NCBI GenBank assembly: GCA_046328035.1
Contig: JAXLXI010000008.1
Span: forward strand, 1 to 64,000
DNA: 64,000 nucleotides
Direction: 5' to 3'
From: JBGASG01 sp046328035
GTDB taxonomy: Bacteria; Cyanobacteriota; Vampirovibrionia; Obscuribacterales; Obscuribacteraceae
Each line of letters begins with the position of its first letter. Within the stretch, counting starts at the first letter, position 1. The notes below the pieces were generated by a model that was not told the DNA's origin, did no database searches, and saw only the letters and a list, made by a program, of their open reading frames with translations. This document shows, one piece after another, positions 42,057-51,954 of the stretch. The position numbers and the translations under genes were made by a program.

Positions 42057-45000
42057 GCCAGTCGATGCAGGAGCATCCGGTCAAGGAAGAAGAATTCTTC
42101 ACGGTGATCGTCAGCTGCGCAGTTTTCCCGAAAGCAGGATTCACCGATGGCTTGAACCGCTTCCCGCTTTACTGGCTCAAGATCACATCTAAATTGATCA
42201 AGGACATCAAAGACTTCGCCGACTCGGAGCTGTTGATGGTGGTCGGCGATACGCTGCGCGATCCATTGCTCGAGACCCTGCATAGTGCCTCGCCGGAAAG
42301 CCGTTTCGGCTGGGCGCCGACCTGGGAAAAAGAGCGCTTTCAATGGCTGGCGGAAAAACAATTTTTGCCCGGCGTCACCGACAACCTCGGCAAGACGGTG
42401 GAAGAAGCGCTGTCGCTCAGAGGTTTCCCAAATGTGCAGGTGACCTCGGGCGAGGGCTTCCTGTTTCCTCAAGGGTCCTATGACAGCGCCGAGCAAATCG
42501 CCGCCGCCGGTCTCTACCACTTCTACCATCCACTCACCGATAAGTTTGTCGTCCACGAAATCGAGAAATTCAAAACCCGGGACGAATCGGCATTTCTGAC
42601 TTATCCGGAGGTGCATCTGCCGGCACCGAAGCCACCTGATACGGTGCCGCTGGATCTGGACGACGTCCGGTTGCTGGAACTGAGTCAACTGCGACTTCTG
42701 GCTCTCAACCTGGAAGAGATGCAGGCGATTCGCACGTATTATGAACGCGACGATGTTCGCGAACTGCGCCGCAGCAAGGGGCTGCCAGTCTGGCCTACGG
42801 ATGTCGAATTGGAAGTGCTGGCTCAAACCTGGTCGGAGCACTGCAAGCACAAAATCTTCAGCGCCTACATCAACCACACTGACAACACCATCGACGGTGC
42901 AAGCAAATCTCAAGAGATCGACAGCCTCTACAAGACTTATATCCAGGGTCCGACCTACAAGCTCCGCGAAAAACGCGATGACTTGCTGTCGGTGTTTGAG
43001 GACAACTCCGGAGTGGTGCGCTGGAACGACGAATTTGCAGTTTGCTTCAAGGTGGAAACTCACAATTCCCCCAGTGCGCTCGAACCTTATGGCGGCGCCC
43101 TCACCGGCATCCTCGGCGTCAACCGCGATGTGCTCGGCACCGGTCTTGGTGCCAAACCGATTTTCAACACAGACGTCTTCTGCTTCGCCTACCCATCGGA
43201 TGATCTGCCGCAGCGTCCCAAACTGTTGCCGGCAGACGCGATCATGAACGGCGTGCGCAAAGGCGTGCAGGACGGCGGCAACAAGAGCGGCATCCCCACG
43301 GTCAACGGTGCCATTTGCTTCCATCCGGGCTACCGCGCCAAGCCTCTCGTCTTCTGCGGCACCGGCGGACTCTTGCCCACAACCGTTGCCGGTAAGAGCG
43401 GCTACGGCAAGCACACCAATGTCGGTGACACGATTGTCGTCGTCGGCGGGCGAGTCGGCAAAGACGGAATTCACGGCGCTACATTCTCTTCCGAGCCGCT
43501 TCACGAGGGCTCACCGGTGTCAGCCGTGCAGATCGGCGATCCGTTTACTCAGAAGCGAGTCCTCGACTTCATTCTGGAAGCACGCGACGCCGGATTAATT
43601 ACCGGCATCACCGACAACGGTGCCGGCGGTCTTTCCTCATCAGTGGGCGAGATGGCGCAAATCACAGGTGGCGCCACACTGGAGCTCGACAACATCCCGC
43701 TCAAGTATCCGGGTCTGTCCGACTACGAAATCGTAATTTCGGAGTCGCAAGAGCGCATGACCATCTCAACCAAAAACTTCGAAGAGCTGTCGTGGCTGGC
43801 CCGCCGCTTCAATGTTGAAGCGACGGCAATCGGCAAGTTTCATTCCGAGGGCTATTTCGAAATTACGCGCGCCGGCAAACAAGTGGCGCTTCTGGACCTG
43901 AAGTTTCTGCACAAAGGCAATCCGCGCCTGCATCTGGAAAGCGAATGGACACCGCCCACCATCAAAGACACAGTGGGAGTCGTGCCTGAAAAACTCGAGC
44001 AATCTTTGCTCGATCTGCTGGCGCATCCCAACATTTGCTCGCGCGAAAACGTCATCCGGCAGTACGACCACGAAGTGCAGGCCGGTTCCGTGATCAAGCC
44101 GCTCATGGGTCCCAGACAGACCGCACCATGTGATGCCGCCGTTTTCAAGCCGCTCTACGAAGACAAAGCGGCACTCGTGGTCTCCAACGGTCTGGCACCA
44201 TATCTGAGCGAATTCGATGCTCGCCTCATGTCTTTGTGTGCTGCCGATGAAGCAGTGCGCAACGCGGTGTGCGTCGGCGCTGACCCGGTTTCCATCACCC
44301 TGCTCGACAATTTCTGCTGGCCCGACCCGGTGACAGGCAAGCGCAATCCCCAAGCGAAGTACAAACTGGCGCAGCTGGTGCGCACTTGCCAGGCGCTCGC
44401 CGACATCTGCCTGGCGTACGGCACTCCGCTCATCTCGGGCAAGGACAGCATGAAGAACGACTTCGACGACGGTGTCGTTCAACTCTCCGTGCCGCCGACG
44501 CTTCTGGTTTCGGCTATGGGCAAAATCGCGGATGCCGACCTGGCAGTATCTATGGATTACAAAGCAGCCGGCGACCTTATCTATTTATTGTCGGCGGGCG
44601 AACTGGGACTGGCGGGCAGCCAGTACACGGCAATGCACGGCTGGACCGGCAGAAGTTTGCCTTCCCTCGACATCGAAAAGGCGTCCTCAATGTATCGTCG
44701 TCTCCACGAATTGATCATGCAGTCGCGCGTCAAATCATGCCACGACGTGTCGGAAGGCGGCGTCGCCGTCGCCATCGCCGAGAGTCTGATCGGCAGCGGC
44801 TTCGGTTGCCACATAGATATGGATGCGCTGGTAGCTGCAACCGGCAACCACGATCGTCGCGACTTTGCTCTATTTGCTGAAGGTCCCGCGCACTTGATCG
44901 CCACCATCGCGCCGGAAGACGAAGCTGTCTGGACCGCGCAGTGGAAGGACTTTTCAGTCACTAAATTGGGCACAGTCACCGACGACGGCAAACTGGTCGT

Positions 45001-45085
45001 GGCTCAGAAGGACGGTCACAAAGTTCTTGATCTAAAGGTGGACTATCTGACTTTCGCCTGGCAGAAGATGCTGCCCTTCGACTAG
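42053..45085 (+). CDS. purL: Phosphoribosylformylglycinamidine synthase, intermediate-length PurL
   Basis: 1010 residues. It lacks the C-terminal glutaminase domain of large PurL (~1300), which is supplied by purQ next door, but is longer than small PurL (~740). The catalytic part shows AQTWSEHCKHKIF, FKVETHNSPSALEPYGGALTG, TDNGAGGLSSSVGEMAQ and GTPLISGKDSMKNDF. The first ~230 residues form an extra domain starting FTVIVSCAVFPKAGFTDGLNR, possibly a fused PurS-like region, since no separate purS is in the operon. Similar ~1000-residue PurL forms are known in some deltaproteobacteria. Confidence 0.92.
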   Translation: MSQSMQEHPVKEEEFFTVIVSCAVFPKAGFTDGLNRFPLYWLKITSKLIKDIKDFADSELLMVVGDTLRDPLLETLHSASPESRFGWAPTWEKERFQWLAEKQFLPGVTDNLGKTVEEALSLRGFPNVQVTSGEGFLFPQGSYDSAEQIAAAGLYHFYHPLTDKFVVHEIEKFKTRDESAFLTYPEVHLPAPKPPDTVPLDLDDVRLLELSQLRLLALNLEEMQAIRTYYERDDVRELRRSKGLPVWPTDVELEVLAQTWSEHCKHKIFSAYINHTDNTIDGASKSQEIDSLYKTYIQGPTYKLREKRDDLLSVFEDNSGVVRWNDEFAVCFKVETHNSPSALEPYGGALTGILGVNRDVLGTGLGAKPIFNTDVFCFAYPSDDLPQRPKLLPADAIMNGVRKGVQDGGNKSGIPTVNGAICFHPGYRAKPLVFCGTGGLLPTTVAGKSGYGKHTNVGDTIVVVGGRVGKDGIHGATFSSEPLHEGSPVSAVQIGDPFTQKRVLDFILEARDAGLITGITDNGAGGLSSSVGEMAQITGGATLELDNIPLKYPGLSDYEIVISESQERMTISTKNFEELSWLARRFNVEATAIGKFHSEGYFEITRAGKQVALLDLKFLHKGNPRLHLESEWTPPTIKDTVGVVPEKLEQSLLDLLAHPNICSRENVIRQYDHEVQAGSVIKPLMGPRQTAPCDAAVFKPLYEDKAALVVSNGLAPYLSEFDARLMSLCAADEAVRNAVCVGADPVSITLLDNFCWPDPVTGKRNPQAKYKLAQLVRTCQALADICLAYGTPLISGKDSMKNDFDDGVVQLSVPPTLLVSAMGKIADADLAVSMDYKAAGDLIYLLSAGELGLAGSQYTAMHGWTGRSLPSLDIEKASSMYRRLHELIMQSRVKSCHDVSEGGVAVAIAESLIGSGFGCHIDMDALVAATGNHDRRDFALFAEGPAHLIATIAPEDEAVWTAQWKDFSVTKLGTVTDDGKLVVAQKDGHKVLDLKVDYLTFAWQKMLPFD

Positions 45086-45103
45086 GAGAGAAAACGAGAA
45101 GCA

Positions 45104-45934
45104 ATGAGCAAGCCCAAAGCACTGGTGTTGTACGGAGACGGTATCAATTGTGATGCCGAAACCGCATTCGCTCTCAACCTCGCCGGTTTCGAAGCCACTC
45201 GCATGCATACCTCCGAATTGCTCGAGACGCCGGGGCGACTGCTCAACACCAGACTGCTCGCACTGCCCGGCGGATTTGCCTTCGGTGATGAGATTGCCAG
45301 CGGCAAGGTGCTGGCAATTAAACTGAAGGAAAAACTCAAGGACGTCCTTTATGGTTACATCGATAAAGGCAATCTGGTGCTGGGCATCTGCAACGGCTTT
45401 CAGGTGCTGGTACAGTTGGGCATCTTGCCTGATTCCACAGCTGACGCCAAACGGAGCGTTTCGCTGTGCGGCAACAGCGGCGGCAAGTTCATCAATCGCT
45501 GGGTGAGACTGGAAGCGACTCCTGAGAGCCGTTCGTCGTTCCTTGCCGGGCTCGACGATGTGCATTTGCCGATTCGCCACGGCGAAGGACGGCTGATGGT
45601 CGCGGAAGGCGACACCGAGGCGGTCAAGCAACGCGTCAAGAAACACGGCGTGCTGCGCTACGATGAAGACGTCAATGGATCATTCGATCGCATCGCCGGA
45701 TTGATCAACGAACAGGGCAACGTATTTGGATTGATGCCGCATCCGGAGGCTTTTGTTCGCTGGACGCAACATCCTGCATGGACGCGTCCGGGGGCTCCCA
45801 CTTCCGGACGACCGGCGGATCCAAAGGAGCGCAAAGATCAACCAGGCGAACTGCGCATCACGGCGCGCAGCACTGACGATGTGCCGCACGGACTGAAGAT
45901 TTTGCAAAACGCCGCTTATCTGGCCAACAACTGA
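45104..45934 (+). CDS. purQ: Phosphoribosylformylglycinamidine synthase glutaminase subunit
   Basis: 276 residues. Class I glutamine amidotransferase that supplies ammonia to PurL. Nucleophile Cys in LGICNGFQVL, and the His/Glu pair in LMPHPEAF. LALPGGFAFGDEIASGKVLA is typical of PurQ. Somewhat longer than Bacillus PurQ (227) due to a C-terminal insert (TRPGAPTSGRPADPKERKD). AGGAGAG precedes the ATG. Lies 18 bases after purL. Confidence 0.94.
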   Translation: MSKPKALVLYGDGINCDAETAFALNLAGFEATRMHTSELLETPGRLLNTRLLALPGGFAFGDEIASGKVLAIKLKEKLKDVLYGYIDKGNLVLGICNGFQVLVQLGILPDSTADAKRSVSLCGNSGGKFINRWVRLEATPESRSSFLAGLDDVHLPIRHGEGRLMVAEGDTEAVKQRVKKHGVLRYDEDVNGSFDRIAGLINEQGNVFGLMPHPEAFVRWTQHPAWTRPGAPTSGRPADPKERKDQPGELRITARSTDDVPHGLKILQNAAYLANN

Positions 45935-45961
45935 GCAAGGGTTACCGAACGAGTGACATCA

Positions 45962-46948
45962 ATGGAACCAAAATCATACGCAGCAGCTGGAGTGAATATC
46001 GAAATGGCGGAGGCGTTCGTCCACCGCTTGAAGGGTGCCGCCAAGCGTCGCGGTCACGAAGAGCTCTGGCCGGCTGCCGGAGGCTATGCATGTGTGTATC
46101 CATCCAGCGATTCACTGGGCGTGGCGCTCACCACAGATGGTATCGGCACCAAACTATTGGTGGCCATCGAGCTGGGTGTGTATGACACCATCGGCATCGA
46201 CCTGGTGGCAATGTGCGCCAATGACCTGATTTGCGTGGGCGCATTGCCCAACCTGTTCCTCGATTACTTCGCGGTCGGACACCTGGAAGAAGGCGTTGCC
46301 GACAGCATCATTAACGGTATCATTGCCGGTTGCGACCTGGCGGGTATGATTCTCGCCGGGGGAGAAACGGCGGAAATGCCTGACGTCTACGCGCCGGGGC
46401 ACTTTGACCTGGCTGGCTTCGCAGTCGGTTATGTGTCACGCGAACGCCTGATCACGGGCTCAGGCATTCGCCCCGGACAAAAAGTGATCGGAGTTGCATC
46501 GAGCGGCATCCACTCTAATGGATTTTCACTGGCGCGCAAAGTGCTCGACGTGGCGCACTGGCGCCTGCTTCTGGAGCCGACACATGTTTATGTGAAAGCA
46601 GTCAATCATTTGCTCGACGCACATCGCGCCGAAATCACCGGTATCGTTCATGTGACGGGCAGCGGTTGGCGCAATCTGTTGCGCCTCTCCAACCATGTCG
46701 GCTTCGATATACAAACTCCACTGCCGGTGCCGCACGTCTTCGACTTGATCGCAGCGCACGTGCCGGAAGAAGAGATGTACAAGACCTTCAACATGGGGCT
46801 GGGCTTGGCGGTGATCGTCGATGGCGACGAAACCAATACGCTGCGCACCTTCCAGACCCTCGGCTTTGAAGCAGCCCTGATCGGCGTCACGACTGACGAG
46901 CCGAAGCGAATACGCATCGCCGGCAAAAACTTTTCTCTGTCCAATTAG
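45962..46948 (+). CDS. purM: Phosphoribosylformylglycinamidine cyclo-ligase
   Basis: About 328 residues. AIR synthase, closing the imidazole ring with ATP. Motifs: TTDGIGTKLLVA, MCANDLICVGALPNLFLDYFA, GGETAEMPDVY and ASSGIHSNGFSLARKV. GTG 45953, three codons earlier, is an alternative start. Same strand and spacing as the rest of the operon. Confidence 0.95.
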   Translation: MEPKSYAAAGVNIEMAEAFVHRLKGAAKRRGHEELWPAAGGYACVYPSSDSLGVALTTDGIGTKLLVAIELGVYDTIGIDLVAMCANDLICVGALPNLFLDYFAVGHLEEGVADSIINGIIAGCDLAGMILAGGETAEMPDVYAPGHFDLAGFAVGYVSRERLITGSGIRPGQKVIGVASSGIHSNGFSLARKVLDVAHWRLLLEPTHVYVKAVNHLLDAHRAEITGIVHVTGSGWRNLLRLSNHVGFDIQTPLPVPHVFDLIAAHVPEEEMYKTFNMGLGLAVIVDGDETNTLRTFQTLGFEAALIGVTTDEPKRIRIAGKNFSLSN

Positions 46949-47005
46949 ATAGCAGCCCAATTGCCAATCCCAATCCCCATTCCATAAGTCAGGAGGACAC
47001 CCACA

Positions 47006-48580
47006 ATGCGAACGGTACTGGTCAGTGTTTCGGACAAAGCCGGACTGAAAGAGCTTCTCAAAGGACTGGAGAAGTTCGACACGCTGCGCATCATCGGCAC
47101 CAGTTCCACTGCCGCATACCTCCTGGAGAACGGCTTCCAGTGTATGAAAGTCGAAGAACTCACCAAGTTTCCTGAGATTCTCGGCGGACGCGTCAAGACA
47201 TTGCACCCCAAAGTGCTCGCCGGCGTGCTGGCTCGTCCCTCGCAAGAAGACCGTTCTTGCCTGGCGGAGCTGGACATTCTGGAAATCGATTACGTGGTCT
47301 GCAACCTCTATCCATTTGAGAAAAAACTGCAGGAAAACCTCTCCGAGAGCGAAATGATCGAACAGATTGATGTCGGTGGTGTGACATTACTGCGCGCAGC
47401 AGCTAAAAACTACGAGCGCGTGGTTATTTTGTCAGAGCCCGGGCAGTACGGCCCGACGCTCGAACAAATGGAGTCCGGTGGCGGACAGGTGTCGCCACAA
47501 GCGCGCCGGGCGCTGGCACTGTCGGCGTTCAAACGCACCTCCGAGTATGACCGGGCAATATCCGGGTATCTCGAGCGCATCTCGCAGCCGGAAAACGGTG
47601 AGGACCTAAAATTACCGCCGCATCTGACGCTTGGACTGCCCGTCCACCAGAGCCTGCGCTACGGCGAAAACCCCCATCAAGTTGCTGCCTGGTATGCACC
47701 ACCGGCGGTGAACGCGGCAGCCGCGAAAGCGTTTCCGCCCTTCGAGCAGCTGCAAGGCAAAGAGCTTTCCTTCAACAACATCGTAGATGTTTATGCGCTG
47801 CTGCGCACACTGCGGGAGCTCTCCAAAGAGAACGCCGCCTGCATCATCAAACACAACAATCCCTGCGGCGTCGCCATCGATAAGGACACGGCCACAGCAT
47901 TCGAAAAGGCCTACGATTGTGATCCGGTTTCCGCTTTCGGCGGCATTTACGGCTTCACCCGCAAGGTCGATGCCAAACTGGCCGAGCGCCTGGTCCGCGA
48001 TTTCGTCGAGATCATCGCTGCACCTGACTTCGATGAAGCCGCCATGCCTGTTTTCGCCAAGAAGAAAAACGTCCGCGTGCTGAAGCTCTCGCCTGCGGCT
48101 CTTGAGCAACCACCCCTGGACACGCTGCAATTCAAAGACTTGTCCGACTTCGGTTTTCTCGTCTCCCGCGATGTCGAGGAACCGGCCACTGTCGAAACAT
48201 TCAAAACCGTCACAAAAGCCGCGCTTGATGCATCGTACAAACAGGACGTGCAGTTTACCTGGTCCGTGGTGAAGCACCTGACTTCTAACGCCATTTTCGT
48301 AGCGCGCCACGGCGTGTCGTTAGGAATCGGCATCGGGCAAACCAATCGGGTGGGTTCGGTGAAGATCGCATTGACCCAAGCCGGCGACAACGCCAAGGGC
48401 GCTGTACTGGCCAGTGACGCCTTTTTCCCGAACATCGACAACATCGAAGCGGCGGCCGCGGCCGGCATCAAAGTCATCATTCAGCCGGGTGGCAGCATCA
48501 AGGATGATGAGGTGATTGCCGCCTGCGACAAGCACGGGATAACCATGCTCTTCACCGGCCAGCGCTGCTTCAAGCACTAG
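47006..48580 (+). CDS. purH: Bifunctional AICAR transformylase / IMP cyclohydrolase
   Basis: 524 residues. The N-terminal IMP cyclohydrolase domain (~1-200; VSVSDKAGLKELLKGL, GRVKTLHPKVLAGVLA, IDVGGVTLLRAAAKN) and the C-terminal formyltransferase domain (QGKELSFNNIVDVYALLRTL, CIIKHNNPCGVAI, FGGIYGF, SDAFFPNIDNIEAAA) are complete. Catalyses the last two steps to IMP. AGGAGGAC gives a strong ribosome-binding site. Last gene of the purine operon; the 131 bases after it hold no clear terminator. Confidence 0.96.
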   Translation: MRTVLVSVSDKAGLKELLKGLEKFDTLRIIGTSSTAAYLLENGFQCMKVEELTKFPEILGGRVKTLHPKVLAGVLARPSQEDRSCLAELDILEIDYVVCNLYPFEKKLQENLSESEMIEQIDVGGVTLLRAAAKNYERVVILSEPGQYGPTLEQMESGGGQVSPQARRALALSAFKRTSEYDRAISGYLERISQPENGEDLKLPPHLTLGLPVHQSLRYGENPHQVAAWYAPPAVNAAAAKAFPPFEQLQGKELSFNNIVDVYALLRTLRELSKENAACIIKHNNPCGVAIDKDTATAFEKAYDCDPVSAFGGIYGFTRKVDAKLAERLVRDFVEIIAAPDFDEAAMPVFAKKKNVRVLKLSPAALEQPPLDTLQFKDLSDFGFLVSRDVEEPATVETFKTVTKAALDASYKQDVQFTWSVVKHLTSNAIFVARHGVSLGIGIGQTNRVGSVKIALTQAGDNAKGAVLASDAFFPNIDNIEAAAAAGIKVIIQPGGSIKDDEVIAACDKHGITMLFTGQRCFKH

Positions 48581-48711
48581 TCTCGGGGATTGCCCTTAAA
48601 CAACATCAAAATTAGAAGTCATAACTCAGGCTTTAGGAGAGTATGTCCTTACTTCTGATCGGGTAAGACTAGATTAGAGTTGGCCGAAGCACCCGGTGTT
48701 GTCGATTTCCG

Positions 48712-50445
48712 ATGGAATTATTCTCCCGAAAAGCCTTCAAGCAGTACTCTGGCATGGTGAAACGCAAGATGGCCGAGCGTTTCCTTTGCAAGATGGAAGC
48801 TTCCATCCATGAAAGCGCCTTGCCGGTCAGGGCATCGGAGCAGAGCGAGCCACGTGCCTACCCGGCTGTTAAGTTGCCGCCTGTCGAAACCGCCGACGGC
48901 ATTGAAATTCCCTACAACCCATATGTGGGACTGCAACGGCAAGCCAAGTTCCTCGCCTCTCAGGAGAAGTTTTACTGGCGCATCTACGGACCGCTCGCCG
49001 GGCTGATTACCTTACTGGTCGGCGGCGTCTTCGTGGCAGACTATATCTCTCGCTCCGGTGAACCAAAATGGCTGGCCCAGCTGATCCAGAATGCCTCCGC
49101 CGGCTTTGGCGGATTGCTGCTCCAGAACACCGGCTATGCAGTCAACGCAGGCATGAACGGTCTCTATAATCTGTTCATCAACCCCGTCTTTGCAATGGTT
49201 TCAGCGTCTAGCATGGTGGTTCTAGCCGGTGTTGTCGCCCGCCTTTCAATACAGCCGACCGCTATTTTGATCGGACAAAAGGGCATCAAACTGCGCTGGC
49301 AGTTCTGGTCTCTGAAAATGATCGGCAAATTAAAGCCATGGAGCGATTTCTCTGGTCTCAAGCTGGAGAAACCTCGAAAAACAACGGTAGCAGACAACTG
49401 GCTCATCTCCTTCGACAGCAAAGGGCATCCACTCAAATTGAAGCTGGCTGGTCTCACCGCGCAATTAGACCGCGAGCGGTTGCTGGAAGCTGTGGACAAA
49501 TACGCCGGCATGATGTCTGTCGATCCGGAGATCTTGCAGGTATTCGAACCTCCACAAAAACGCAGCTATACAGAACTCTGGCTGGAGTCGCTGGCAGCGC
49601 CGCCCAAGCGCGAGCGGCTCAATCCCGTAGCGGAAGGCACAGCTCTTTACGGTGGACGCTACACCGTAGAACGTCAGCTGGGAGTCGGCGGGCAAGGCAC
49701 CGCATACAGTGCAACCGTGGCCGGACTGAAAAACGCGGACTCGGCAGATCAAGTGGTGCTGAAAGAGTTCATTTTGCCGGTGTATGTCGAGCGCACCGTA
49801 CGCAAACAAGCGTTGGAGCGTTTCGAGAACGAAGCCAAACTGCTGCAGACTCTCGATCATCCTAAAGTCGTGAAGCTGCTCGATTACTTTATCGAAGACC
49901 ACCGTGCTTACCTGGTTCTGGAGTACATTCGAGGCACTTCCCTGCGGGACCAGGTCAATCGCCAGGGACCACTTTCAACGCATGAAATTTTTCCTCTGCT
50001 CGAGAACATGCTGGACATTCTCCAGTTTCTTCACGAGCAGAAACCGCCCGTGGTGCACCGCGATTTCACGCCGGATAATCTGATTACCGATAGCACTGAG
50101 GGTCTGAAGCTGATTGATTTCAACGTCGCTCAGCAAAGCGACTCCACCTCCACCGGCACCGTGGTCGGAAAACATTCATACCTGCCGCCGGAGCAATTTC
50201 GCGGCAAGCCCACCCCGCGCAGCGACATCTACGCGTTGGGAGCGACGCTTTATTTCTTGCTCACCGGAAAAGACCCGGAGCCGCTCAGTTGTTCACATCC
50301 ACTGCTCGCCAATGACGACACTCCGATCATATTGGAAGAGATCGTCTCCCGCTGCACCGCTCTCGATCAGGCAGAACGCTTTCAGAACGTCGCAGAAATC
50401 GCCGATCGCCTGAGAGCTGCACAAGAGAAGCAAACGCGGGAGTAA
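48712..50445 (+). CDS. Membrane-anchored Ser/Thr kinase-like protein with DFN motif
   Basis: 577 residues. Two membrane helices (~92-112 and ~155-178) precede a cytoplasmic region and a C-terminal kinase domain (~317-570). P-loop GVGGQGTAY (323-331), Lys351 (VVLKEF), HRDFTPDN (His449-Asp451, Asn456) and PPEQFRG are kept, but the DFG triplet reads DFN (469-471). Asp469, the metal ligand, is retained, so some activity is possible. It ends 3 bases before the next kinase gene, a clear paralogue, so the two are probably co-translated and may work as a pair. Confidence 0.82.
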   Translation: MELFSRKAFKQYSGMVKRKMAERFLCKMEASIHESALPVRASEQSEPRAYPAVKLPPVETADGIEIPYNPYVGLQRQAKFLASQEKFYWRIYGPLAGLITLLVGGVFVADYISRSGEPKWLAQLIQNASAGFGGLLLQNTGYAVNAGMNGLYNLFINPVFAMVSASSMVVLAGVVARLSIQPTAILIGQKGIKLRWQFWSLKMIGKLKPWSDFSGLKLEKPRKTTVADNWLISFDSKGHPLKLKLAGLTAQLDRERLLEAVDKYAGMMSVDPEILQVFEPPQKRSYTELWLESLAAPPKRERLNPVAEGTALYGGRYTVERQLGVGGQGTAYSATVAGLKNADSADQVVLKEFILPVYVERTVRKQALERFENEAKLLQTLDHPKVVKLLDYFIEDHRAYLVLEYIRGTSLRDQVNRQGPLSTHEIFPLLENMLDILQFLHEQKPPVVHRDFTPDNLITDSTEGLKLIDFNVAQQSDSTSTGTVVGKHSYLPPEQFRGKPTPRSDIYALGATLYFLLTGKDPEPLSCSHPLLANDDTPIILEEIVSRCTALDQAERFQNVAEIADRLRAAQEKQTRE

Positions 50446-50448
50446 GCG

Positions 50449-51954
50449 ATGACCGAGCTTGAGCTGACCGTTCGCTACAAAAGCACTGCGGCTCGCATTG
50501 CCCTCGGCACTATGCTGCTGGGCTTGCCGATCTGGGGAGTCTCAGCCCCGGCACTGCTCGTGTTTTTATTTATTGGCATCGTCATCAGCCTGTCGCACGG
50601 CAGCTGGCCCGACTTTGCCTATACATTCGGCAAAATGGAATTTTGGGAAGTAGCGTTCGGAGCCTTCGCGCTGACGTTCATGGGCTCTTTAGGCACACTC
50701 TACTTCGGCGACAATAGATTGATTGCCACCAAAGAAGGTATCGCCTATCCACGATTTTTGTTCCGCACTCCGATGGCTTTCTTCGAACGGCAAAAGACCT
50801 GGGGAGAAGTCACAGCACTCACCATCGCCGGTGCCGAGAAGCTGCCCCTGCGACAGAGACAACTGGTTTTCAGTTTCGACAAAGGCCGCCAGATTGCTCT
50901 CAATATGAAGGGACTCACCGATGAAGATCTGGAGAAACTGCTGCTGGCCGCCGACGTCTGGGGCAATCATATTGAGCGGGGCACCGACCTGATCGTTCTG
51001 CATGAGTCTTTGCAAGCATCAAACAACACACCGAAGCAACTCAGCTACACAGCCATGTGGGAAGAAGAGCTGGGACGACGCTTCTCCTCGACGTCGTTCG
51101 TGCCTCTCGAGCCCGGCAAGACGTTGCGTGAAGGTCGGTTGAAGATCATTCGCCAACTGGCATTCGGCGGACTGTCGGCGATTTATCTGGCTCAGAACCA
51201 GGGCAAAGATCTGGTCGTCATTAAAGAGGCTGTGACACCGGCGAGTTGCGATGAAGCGATGCGCGCCAAGGCACGTGAAATGTTTCAACGGGAAGCGCGC
51301 TTTCTGATCAGACTCAGACACCCGCACATCGCCAAGGTGTTCGACAACTTTACTGAAGACGGTCGCGATTACTTGTTGATTGAATACATCAATGGTCAGG
51401 ACTTGCGCCAACTGGTGAAACAGAATGGCGCCCAGGAAGAGGCTCAGATTATCCCCTGGGCAATCTTGATTTGCGACATACTCACATACTTGCACAACCA
51501 GGATCCGCCGCTCATCCACCGCGACCTGACGCCGGACAATTTGGTATTGAGTGAAACCGAGGGCATCAAGCTGATCGACTTCGGTGCCGCCAACGAATTT
51601 GTCGGCACTGCCACCGGCACCCTGGTTGGCAAACAGGCCTACATCGCACCGGAACAGTTTCGCGGCAAGTCGGTGACGCAGAGCGACATATATGCGCTTG
51701 GCTGCACGATCTACTTCCTTTTGATTGGTGAAGATCCTGATGCGCTGGAAAGCTCGCATCCACGCTCTCTGCGTCCGGAAGTTTCTGCCGGTCTGGACGA
51801 GCTGGTAGCAGCTTGCACCGCACTGGAAGCCAGCCGCCGTCCTCAGTCTGCCGCCGAAGTCAAAAAGCGATTAGAGGCGCTGCTATCACCAGGGGCGGTA
51901 TCAGGTGCGGAGTGTTCGGATGAGGAAGCTTCGGCGACCAGTCCCGCTTCATAG
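50449..51954 (+). CDS. Membrane-anchored Ser/Thr protein kinase
   Basis: 501 residues. Two to three membrane segments (~17-48, ~65-85), a ~120-residue intervening domain, then a kinase domain (~230-480): P-loop FGGLSAIY, Lys259 (VVIKEA), HRDLTPDN (357-363), a standard DFG (377-379) and APEQFRG. Shares the HRDxTPDN and EQFRGK signatures with the upstream kinase, indicating tandem duplication. The C-terminal ~35 residues are a Ser/Ala/Glu tail whose coding sequence overlaps the convergent O-antigen-ligase-like gene by 112 bases. Confidence 0.85.
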   Translation: MTELELTVRYKSTAARIALGTMLLGLPIWGVSAPALLVFLFIGIVISLSHGSWPDFAYTFGKMEFWEVAFGAFALTFMGSLGTLYFGDNRLIATKEGIAYPRFLFRTPMAFFERQKTWGEVTALTIAGAEKLPLRQRQLVFSFDKGRQIALNMKGLTDEDLEKLLLAADVWGNHIERGTDLIVLHESLQASNNTPKQLSYTAMWEEELGRRFSSTSFVPLEPGKTLREGRLKIIRQLAFGGLSAIYLAQNQGKDLVVIKEAVTPASCDEAMRAKAREMFQREARFLIRLRHPHIAKVFDNFTEDGRDYLLIEYINGQDLRQLVKQNGAQEEAQIIPWAILICDILTYLHNQDPPLIHRDLTPDNLVLSETEGIKLIDFGAANEFVGTATGTLVGKQAYIAPEQFRGKSVTQSDIYALGCTIYFLLIGEDPDALESSHPRSLRPEVSAGLDELVAACTALEASRRPQSAAEVKKRLEALLSPGAVSGAECSDEEASATSPAS

